Assembly (NCBI GenBank): GCA_964562575.1
Contig: CAZLTY010000024.1
Location: forward strand, 1 to 27,626
Direction: 5' to 3'
DNA length: 27,626 nucleotides
Origin: SG8-4 sp964562575
Lineage (GTDB): Bacteria; Planctomycetota; Phycisphaerae; Sedimentisphaerales; Anaerobacaceae
The notes beneath the pieces were generated by a model that saw only the letters and a list, made by a program, of their open reading frames with translations, made no database searches and was not told the origin of the DNA. The translations under genes and the position numbers were made by a program. Below are positions 21,833 through 27,626 of this stretch, piece by piece. The stretch's first letter is position 1. Each line of letters starts with the position of its first letter.

Positions 21833-23308
21833 ATGAAGAAGTTACTTCCAGGCGAGTTGGCGTTTTTGATAGTGATTTGTCTCTTTGCTGTGGCGGCCGC
21901 GCCGGTTTCGCCGGCGGCGTCCGAGAAGGCGAAGCAGCCCGCGATAAGGGCGGCTGCGGACCCTTCAACCGTTGTTGCCAAGATTGGCTCCTACACCATC
22001 ACGCGAGAGGAGCTTGAGAAACGGTTTATGATGGAGCTTCGTCCTGCGGACTATGACTACTACGACGAGCAAGCCGAGCCGCCTACCGTCAAGGGCACGC
22101 TCGAAGAAATGGTAGCGGAAAAGGCTATGGTGATCGAAGCCCGCAATCAGGGCGGCCTTGACGATGAGAGGAACCGCAGCTTGGCCAAGAAGTTCAGGGA
22201 CAAAAGGCTCGCAAACCTGCTGGCGCAGAGGTATCTGCAGGACAAGGTGACCGCATCGGACAACGAGATCGCGCAGAAGATGAAAACCGATCCCAAGCTG
22301 GACAAGGCGCGGGCAAAGGCCGCGATCGAGAGGGACAAAGCCAAGGGCCTGTGGGATCAGTACTACAGCGAGATCAACAAGAGGCGGAACGTAAAGAAAC
22401 TGAGCGAGAATTTCCCCAAGGTTGTCCAGGCTCATCACAGGCTTTTGTATCGCCCGAAACAGGCCCGCAGCGTGGGGTGGATTCGCAACTCCCAGGTCGA
22501 GGAAGATCTGACACCCCAAGAGAAGAAAATCGCGCTGGCAACGTTTGATAAAGGCCAGATTACTCTGGAGGACTGGTTTGTCGCTCTGTGTGATATTGTC
22601 CCGCCGCGCCGACCGAAAAACATGAAAGACATGAAGATTGTCGAGCAGTTGCTGACGTCGGCCCTGCAGATGCCGCTGTTGGTGGTCGAGGCCGAATCAC
22701 TCGGACTCGATAAGAACGAAGAGCTGTTGAAACAGGTCAGAGACTACGAAGACAGAATGTTGCTGAACAACGCCAGGTCTGCACAGTACAAGGATGCCAA
22801 GGAGCCTTCGGCTGAGGAGATTACGGCGTACTTCAATGAGAACAAGGAGATGTTCGCCGCGAGCGAGAGCCTTAAGATCGACCAGATCTGGTGCGATGAT
22901 CTTGCCAAGGCCAAAAAGGCGAGAGCCGAGCTGGACGAGGGCAAGGATTTCGAGCAGGTCAAGCAGGAACATTCTCTTGAAAAACAACTCAAACCGTTCA
23001 CTGCGCGAGAGGGCAGCGAAGGATTGTTCTGGAAAGATCTCGAGTCGGGCGACCCGAATGAAATAGTCGGGCCCGTTAAGGGCTTTCACCGTGAGGGAAT
23101 CAAGTGGCGCATCGTCAAGATTCTGGAGAAGAAGCCCTCCACGCCGAAAGAATACACCGCAGACATGGTTCCGCAAATCAAAGACAGAATAATGACCAAA
23201 CGCAGGGATGCTCTGCTAGCCAAGTACAGCAGGGAGTTGCTGCAAAAACACACATATCAGATATACCTCAACCGAATCAAGGATATCGCTCCGCTGGACA
23301 TACCTTAG
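21833..23308 (+). CDS. SurA/PpiC-like periplasmic chaperone or peptidyl-prolyl isomerase
   Basis: The protein has 491 aa. Residues 1-30 are a signal peptide (FLIVICLFAVAAA). V-V-A-K-I-G-S-Y-T-I-T-R-E-E-L-E (47-62) is the usual opening of the SurA/PpiC N-terminal helical domain, followed by a Lys/Glu-rich helical region (~100-190). A C-terminal parvulin-type domain fits ~330-445 (P-S-A-E-E-I-T-A-Y-F-N-E-N, then G-K-D-F-E-Q-V, then N-E-I-V-G-P-V), with a final helix. The parvulin part is weakly conserved, so it may act as chaperone rather than isomerase. It is longer than E. coli SurA (428 aa). AAGGA with 9-bp spacing supports the ATG. It lies just upstream of two Lpt-like permeases, which fits outer-membrane protein and lipid assembly. 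Confidence 0.75.
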   Translation: MKKLLPGELAFLIVICLFAVAAAPVSPAASEKAKQPAIRAAADPSTVVAKIGSYTITREELEKRFMMELRPADYDYYDEQAEPPTVKGTLEEMVAEKAMVIEARNQGGLDDERNRSLAKKFRDKRLANLLAQRYLQDKVTASDNEIAQKMKTDPKLDKARAKAAIERDKAKGLWDQYYSEINKRRNVKKLSENFPKVVQAHHRLLYRPKQARSVGWIRNSQVEEDLTPQEKKIALATFDKGQITLEDWFVALCDIVPPRRPKNMKDMKIVEQLLTSALQMPLLVVEAESLGLDKNEELLKQVRDYEDRMLLNNARSAQYKDAKEPSAEEITAYFNENKEMFAASESLKIDQIWCDDLAKAKKARAELDEGKDFEQVKQEHSLEKQLKPFTAREGSEGLFWKDLESGDPNEIVGPVKGFHREGIKWRIVKILEKKPSTPKEYTADMVPQIKDRIMTKRRDALLAKYSRELLQKHTYQIYLNRIKDIAPLDIP

Positions 23309-23394
23309 TCTCTGAAATACAACTCCTGCGATCTCCGGGACGTCCGAACAAGCTTGGGTGCAGTGTCCTTGCGTCCGAATCGAGGGGAATTTTG

Positions 23395-23422
23395 TTGCAA
23401 AGCACTGCTCAGTCAATAGTAT
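23395..23422 (+). promoter_or_regulatory. Putative promoter of the LptF/LptG-like pair
   Basis: TTGCAA (23395-23400), a 16-bp spacer and TAGTAT (23417-23422), ~50 bp before the start at 23471. Confidence 0.45.
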
Positions 23423-23470
23423 TGAGCAAACGATAAGATTGCGCTTGATATCATCGACTAAGTATTGGGA

Positions 23471-25117
23471 ATGCTCTTCACATTACATAGATATATATTT
23501 CGAGAGCTTTTCAGAGTCTTTCTGTTGGCGGCGGTAGGGCTGACACTGATCCTGAGTCTTGGCAGTATTCTCCAGCCGGTCCAGGAGTTCGGGCTGGGAT
23601 CTCGCCAGGTGCTCAGCCTGATGGGCTATTTTCTGCCGATAACACTGACGTTCGTACTGCCCATGGCGGCGCTGTTCGCGGGGGCTCTGGTCTACGGGCG
23701 ATTCGCCAGCGATAATGAGTTCGACGCCTGCCGGGCGACCGGAATAAGCGTCCTGACGCTGGTCTACCCGGGCCTGGCGCTGGCTATCGTAGTAGCGATT
23801 GCCAACCTTCTTCTGAGTTTCTACGTGATGCCGGTTTTTGTGCACCGCGCCGAGCAGTCTCTCAAGGCCGACGCCAAGCAGATACTCTTCCGCAATATCC
23901 AGCGAAGAAGGTATTATCCGCTGCCCCCTGACGAGAAGTACCTGATATATGCCGACCATGCCGACCTTCAGAGCGGCACACTGTCGGGCGTGATCGTTAC
24001 CCAAATGAAGAGCTACGAGGAGATTGAGGAGATCACCACCGCCGAGAGCGCCAAAATAGATTTCGATCCACGTGACAGATTCAATGAAGTGCGGATCGTC
24101 GCATACAAGTCAAAGACAATAGGCACGGACGTCGAGGCAGAGGCAGAATTGATGTCTTTTACGTTGGAGTTTGGTTCCCTGCTGGGTGATGACATAAAAT
24201 TCAAACAGATAGATGAAATGAAAAGAATCCGGGCCGACCTGGGACGATTCTATCCGATAGAAAAACTGGCTCGCGATACTTATGCACAACTGACTATGGA
24301 GCTGTTGGCGCAAGACATCAAGAGTGAACTTCTCGTCATCGCCGAAGGTGGTGAAACTGCCCTTGCGGCAAGTGAGAATGCCGGCAATTCCTACGATCTG
24401 CTCGGAGAGCCTAACTCGGTCAGGTTTACCGCCGACCAGTGCACGCTGCAGGAGACACAGATCGACTTGTCCGGCGAAGTTGCGGTCACAGAATACGATA
24501 CGGACACCGGGCAAACGCTGCATACGTTTACGTGCCCAAGAGCCTCGCTGCATCTGGAGGGCGACAAGCTGACGCCTACATTGACGATGGAGCTGCGCTC
24601 GCCGGAGGAAGCCGGATCCGTGCAGTTGAGGATGTGGTATATTATTCGCGGATTGATACCGCCACAGGCCATGCAGTCAATGGCTGAGCAGCTCATAACC
24701 GAGAGCGGTTCTGTGAGAACTGAGAAACTGGCCTCGGGATTGTCCGAGCTGACGGGACTGCGGCTAAGTGGAAAGCTAACCGGTCTGCAAGAGATGCTGC
24801 GAAGAAAAATGCAGAAAACTCTTGCGGAAATAAAGTCCGAGATACATTCCCGGCTGGTCTTCGGAACCGGCTGCGTGCCGATGATATTGATCGGCATCGG
24901 CCTTGGCATAATAAGAAAAGGCGGTCATTTGCTCACCGCTTTCGGCGCGAGCTGCATTCCCGCCGCAGTGCTGATCGTGTGCATAATGAGCGGTAAACAA
25001 CTTACGGAGAACCTGGGCGCGGCCCAGACCGTCTCAGGAGTGACAATTATGTGGGCGGGCCTGGGATTCCTGTCGGTGCTAGTTGCCATGATATATGGCC
25101 GGCTGCTGAGACACTGA
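23471..25117 (+). CDS. lptF: LptF/LptG-family (YjgP/YjgQ) permease with enlarged periplasmic domain
   Basis: The protein is 548 aa from the ATG at 23471; a TTG six bases earlier is also in frame. Three N-terminal helices (~14-34, ~50-78, ~95-120) contain the family motif F-A-S-D-N-E-F-D-A-C-R-A-T-G-I-S between helices 2 and 3, and three C-terminal helices end the protein (L-V-F-G-T-G-C-V-P-M-I-L-I-G-I-G to Y-G-R-L-L-R-H). It should form, with a partner and the LptB ATPase, the inner-membrane part of the LPS-type lipid exporter. Family members usually have ~360-400 aa. The extra ~150 residues are in the periplasmic part, which includes L-Q-E-T-Q-I-D-L-S-G-E-V-A-V and C-P-R-A-S-L-H-L-E-G-D-K-L, reminiscent of LptA/LptC jellyroll strands. 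It is 67 bp upstream of its partner. Confidence 0.87.
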   Translation: MLFTLHRYIFRELFRVFLLAAVGLTLILSLGSILQPVQEFGLGSRQVLSLMGYFLPITLTFVLPMAALFAGALVYGRFASDNEFDACRATGISVLTLVYPGLALAIVVAIANLLLSFYVMPVFVHRAEQSLKADAKQILFRNIQRRRYYPLPPDEKYLIYADHADLQSGTLSGVIVTQMKSYEEIEEITTAESAKIDFDPRDRFNEVRIVAYKSKTIGTDVEAEAELMSFTLEFGSLLGDDIKFKQIDEMKRIRADLGRFYPIEKLARDTYAQLTMELLAQDIKSELLVIAEGGETALAASENAGNSYDLLGEPNSVRFTADQCTLQETQIDLSGEVAVTEYDTDTGQTLHTFTCPRASLHLEGDKLTPTLTMELRSPEEAGSVQLRMWYIIRGLIPPQAMQSMAEQLITESGSVRTEKLASGLSELTGLRLSGKLTGLQEMLRRKMQKTLAEIKSEIHSRLVFGTGCVPMILIGIGLGIIRKGGHLLTAFGASCIPAAVLIVCIMSGKQLTENLGAAQTVSGVTIMWAGLGFLSVLVAMIYGRLLRH

Positions 25118-25123
25118 GAGTTC

Positions 25124-25184
25124 GATGCTCGATACATGATGCTCGATGATCGAGAATCTGTAATCGAGAATCTAGAATCGAATC
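25124..25184 (+). repeat. 14-bp-period repeat array ending at the lptG-like start codon
   Basis: Units of 14 bp: two start GATGCTCGAT (25124-25137, 25138-25151), two start GAGAATCT and end AATC (25152-25165, 25166-25179), and a final GAATC (25180-25184) directly before ATG. No Shine-Dalgarno-like sequence is visible. Confidence 0.8.
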
Positions 25185-26315
25185 ATGAAGATATTGGACA
25201 GATACGTTGCGAAGAATTTCATCATCGGCTACGCAATTGCCTTCTGCGTCCTGATGGGTCTGCGGATAATTACGGATCTGTTCGTGAATCTCGACGAGTT
25301 CACAGAGCACACCGACGTTGACACTGCAACGGTTATTAAGAACATATTGATGTTCTACTGTCTGAACTGCACGCTCTACTTTCGCGATTTCTCTGGGATG
25401 ATAACCGCGGTCGCGGCGGCGTTTTCATTCGGCCGAATGGTCCGCTCCAACGAGCTGGTGGCCGTGATGGCTTCGGGCATCAGCCTCAAACGGATAATCG
25501 CCCCGATAGTGTTTCTCGCACTGTTGCTGACCGGATTGCTGGTGATCGACCAGGAATTGCTGATACCGCCCTTGGCCGACAAACTGGTGCGCAGCCATGA
25601 CGATCTACCCGGCCAGGAATCGTATGACGTCAAGTTCATCGGTGACAGCAAGAACTCGCTCATCAACTCTCAGAGATTCGACGTGGGGACCAAAACGCTG
25701 CACAATCCGAGCATTCTACTGCGCCGGCAGACTTCCAGACCCAGAATATGGGAAGTGACCGGCCTCATAAGCGCGGAAAAGGCGGTTTACAACGATCAGA
25801 CTGGTCAGTGGGACCTGTACAGCCGAGACACCAAGACCGGCGAGCTTCTCGCCTACGGCCTGCTTGAGAAAAGCGATGCGAGGGGGGCGCCCGAACCGAT
25901 ACCTTCCTACAGCAGTGACATCACGGCCAAGGACATCCCCGTCAGGCGCAAGAGCGAGCACAAGACTCTGCTGTCTTTGAAGGAACTGTCGGCTCTGGCA
26001 GCGCAAAAGACCCAGATTAGAGACATGGCTCAGCTCTTGAGCCAGAAGCATTTTCGCATTACAGACCCGATCATAAACCTGATTATGCTGATGGTCAGCC
26101 TGCCGATCCTGGTCTGTCGCGATCCGAAGTCGATGAAGTCGGCCGTCATGATCAGCTTTGGCGTGACGGGGGCGTGTTTTGTCACGACCTTCGTATGCAA
26201 GATACTCGCCACGGAGGTCGTCTTCGACAAGGTGATGCCCGAATTGTGGGCCTGGCTTCCGGTCTTCATCTTCCTGCCGATAGCCTTTATCGAGCTGGAT
26301 TCGATGAAGACGTAG
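25185..26315 (+). CDS. lptG: LptF/LptG-family (YjgP/YjgQ) permease
   Basis: A 376-aa polytopic protein of normal family length. It begins M-K-I-L-D-R-Y-V-A-K-N-F, typical of LptF/LptG starts. Three N-terminal helices surround F-G-R-M-V-R-S-N-E-L-V-A-V-M-A-S-G-I-S, the family motif. A ~150-residue periplasmic domain follows, then three C-terminal helices (N-L-I-M-L-M-V-S-L-P-I-L-V near 300, ending L-P-I-A-F-I-E-L-D). It should partner the preceding permease in exporting an LPS-like lipid, so the organism probably has a true outer membrane; the ATPase (LptB) and bridge proteins are not in this window. No ribosome site is visible because a 14-bp repeat fills the upstream bases. Which of the two genes is LptF and which LptG is a guess from order. 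Confidence 0.88.
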   Translation: MKILDRYVAKNFIIGYAIAFCVLMGLRIITDLFVNLDEFTEHTDVDTATVIKNILMFYCLNCTLYFRDFSGMITAVAAAFSFGRMVRSNELVAVMASGISLKRIIAPIVFLALLLTGLLVIDQELLIPPLADKLVRSHDDLPGQESYDVKFIGDSKNSLINSQRFDVGTKTLHNPSILLRRQTSRPRIWEVTGLISAEKAVYNDQTGQWDLYSRDTKTGELLAYGLLEKSDARGAPEPIPSYSSDITAKDIPVRRKSEHKTLLSLKELSALAAQKTQIRDMAQLLSQKHFRITDPIINLIMLMVSLPILVCRDPKSMKSAVMISFGVTGACFVTTFVCKILATEVVFDKVMPELWAWLPVFIFLPIAFIELDSMKT

Positions 26316-26374
26316 GTTCGACTTGCCAACACTCTCGTCAAAAATGGAACCTCAACTGGAGCCAAAGAATAGTA

Positions 26375-26533
26375 GGCTCTGTCTGAAAACTCCGTCGTCG
26401 GCCCGAGAGCGAGCGTTTTTTCGCCTGGCAAAGACGGCGAAGCAGGCGATATTGGTTTTATCGTCGATGCAGCCGGATGCAGTCAGGCGGAAAATAAGCC
26501 GCTCGAAGCCAGATCGAGTTTTCCGACAGAGCC
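26375..26533. mobile_element. MITE-like element or internally deleted insertion sequence
   Basis: An 18-bp terminal inverted repeat (GGCTCTGTC-TGAAAACTC at 26375-26392; the inverse at 26516-26533) matches at 17 of 18 positions. The repeat style resembles ends of known insertion-sequence families. The element is only 159 bp and encodes no transposase. GTA occurs directly on both outer sides (26372-26374 and 26534-26536), a possible 3-bp target duplication. It lies between the lptG-like gene and the lyase, 27 bp after the lyase stop. Confidence 0.7.
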
Positions 26534-26559
26534 GTAGTGTTCCTCCACTTGCCGTGAGC

Positions 26560-27626
26560 TCATTCGCAGCAGATTTCCCCGTCGCGGCTTCGACCCCAGA
26601 GGCTGATCCTGCGATTGACGTCCTGACCGACGAGACTCGCCGGACGGGTGTCGGTCTCGTCGAAGCGAATCCAACCTTCGACCTGTCCGAAATCACCACC
26701 CGCCGTCGCTCCCAGCCAGCCGTTCATGTGCTGCAACTGCACTTCGAATCGCTCTTTCTCACCGTAAACCGCCATCACCGCGGCAATCCGCGTCTTCGGC
26801 GCCGATTCTCCGGTCTCCGCCGTGACGTGCCAATGATTGGATTTTTCCCGGTGATAAGCTTTCGGGATCCCATGATTGTAAGGTGTGTCGAATTGATCGG
26901 TTCGCATCAGTTTCAATCCGTCGGCACAAGCAAGGTTGACATCCAACGTAGCATTGCGGCGACGTGATGTCACTGTGTTGCCTTTGATTTCCATTTTCTC
27001 AAAGGCATGTAACATCCACTGGTATCGACTCGGCGTTGGTGCTTCGATTTCATCCAGGATCAGAAACAGTCCCGGACGAAGGAATAGTATCCGGCGAATC
27101 CATTTGTTCAGCTTACCCACATATGCCGCCGTCGCGTCACCTGCAACGTATGAATAACCGGCGGTGTCCTTGAAATCAACGATCGCGCCGCCGTCGGCGA
27201 CGCGAATCTTCTGTCCCTGGCCGTCGACGAGTATGCAGTTGTTGGCTTTGGTGGACCGAGTCCACTGGGCATGGTGAGGTTTGCCGTAGGAGGGCCCGTA
27301 ATAGCCCGATGGAATCGCCAGGGCCGTGCCGCCTTTCATGATGGCAAATGCATTCTGATCGGCATGGCTGTGCGAGACGCTGCCGTATGGACTGCTCTTG
27401 AAGATCAGACACGTGTCGTCTTTCGGTCTGGTTATGTCACTGTGCAGGCCCGCCCAGCCTACGCTCTTGAAGACGCGCGAATTGGGCAGATCGGTCGGCA
27501 CTTTGGCCGGCAGCTCGTCCTCATGCAATAGCGCCCCGAAGCCACTCTTTTGGCCTCTATATCCCGTGATCTGATTGACCCACCAGCAGACATACGGATC
27601 AATGTAGCGTTGAGCATGGAATGACA
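26560..27626 (-). CDS. Heparinase II/III-like polysaccharide lyase, C-terminal part (partial)
   Basis: The reading frame is open to the window edge (27626), and its beginning lies outside; an apparent start near 27528 is an internal TTG. The visible ~355 residues are the C-terminal beta-sandwich of the heparinase II/III family: S-V-S-H-S-H-A-D-Q-N-A-F, then G-Y-Y-G-P-S-Y, then H-H-A-Q-W-T-R-S-T-K-A-N-N-C-I-L-V-D-G-Q-G-Q, as in metal-containing alginate/heparin-lyase-like proteins. These enzymes cleave uronic-acid polysaccharides by beta-elimination outside the cytoplasm. Later strands (A-T-P-S-R-Y-Q-W-M-L-H-A-F-E-K) fit the C-terminal domain, which ends at TGA (26560-26562). Two sulfatases and sugar-oxidising genes elsewhere in the window fit a sulfated glycan as substrate. 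The catalytic Tyr/His region of the N-terminal domain is not visible. Confidence 0.88.
   Translation of the reverse strand, partial: SFHAQRYIDPYVCWWVNQITGYRGQKSGFGALLHEDELPAKVPTDLPNSRVFKSVGWAGLHSDITRPKDDTCLIFKSSPYGSVSHSHADQNAFAIMKGGTALAIPSGYYGPSYGKPHHAQWTRSTKANNCILVDGQGQKIRVADGGAIVDFKDTAGYSYVAGDATAAYVGKLNKWIRRILFLRPGLFLILDEIEAPTPSRYQWMLHAFEKMEIKGNTVTSRRRNATLDVNLACADGLKLMRTDQFDTPYNHGIPKAYHREKSNHWHVTAETGESAPKTRIAAVMAVYGEKERFEVQLQHMNGWLGATAGGDFGQVEGWIRFDETDTRPASLVGQDVNRRISLWGRSRDGEICCE

Noticed and set aside
26323..26967. Plus-strand open frame downstream of the lptG-like gene
   Set aside because: It crosses the inverted-repeat element and runs antisense to the lyase; no coding pattern.
1..27626. 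tRNA, rRNA or CRISPR array
   Set aside because: None was recognised on reading the sequence; the repeats present are palindromic or tandem coding, without spacer structure.

Overview
The window looks like a chromosomal scaffold piece from a Planctomycetota bacterium, most likely a metagenome-assembled genome and probably near the Phycisphaerae. This is an inference from the gene families: several formylglycine-type sulfatases, a Tat-exported Gfo/Idh/MocA oxidoreductase, a heparinase II/III-type lyase, single-copy pseudopilin-like proteins with conserved N-methylation helices, and a sigma factor / Ser-Thr kinase locus of planctomycetal style. A run of ten N (605-614) marks a scaffold join, so the first gene is broken by assembly.

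Layout. 1-1057: a protein of repeated beta-rich domains, split by the gap, with a strong terminator. 1174-3891: a P2A-type (SERCA-like) cation ATPase. 3932-4030: the leftover C-terminal tail of a deleted sulfatase. 4079-9769: a sulfated-glycan module, with a Tat-exported unknown protein, sulfatase, tiny FMN-binding-like protein, second sulfatase and Gfo/Idh/MocA oxidoreductase. 9863-10705 (minus): a sugar isomerase/epimerase-like TIM barrel. 10848-11490: decayed DNA with a truncated Tat-signal gene. 11595-12634 (minus): a pseudopilin and a small secreted protein. 13115-17049 (plus): sigma factor, accessory protein, transmembrane Ser/Thr kinase and pseudopilin, the last two overlapping by ATGA. 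17445-20309: a large secreted LamG protein with proline hinges. 20407-21099 (minus): an exported proline-rich, Ala/Arg/Glu-repeat helical protein. 21833-26315: an envelope-biogenesis cluster (SurA/PpiC-like chaperone and two LptF/LptG permeases). 26375-26533: a small inverted-repeat element. 26560-27626 (minus): the C-terminal part of a heparinase II/III-like lyase that runs off the window.

How the genes fit together (inference). The sulfatases, oxidoreductase, epimerase and lyase suggest breakdown of a sulfated, uronate-containing polysaccharide: lyase cleavage, desulfation, then sugar oxidation or epimerisation. The sigma/kinase operon is a signalling unit whose last gene encodes a pseudopilin, linking regulation to a surface or secretion structure. 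The SurA-like and Lpt genes serve outer-membrane assembly.

The least ordinary items are non-coding. (1) An ~80-bp element with four conserved stems occurs twice, at 4915-4994 and 10722-10802, in front of two sugar-metabolism genes and in opposite orientation relative to them. (2) A ~190-bp upstream/leader region is shared by two distant minus-strand genes for exported proteins (12635-12826 and 21100-21289). (3) A 159-bp MITE-like element lies next to the lyase. (4) A 14-bp-period array ends exactly at the lptG-like start codon, where no ribosome binding site is visible.
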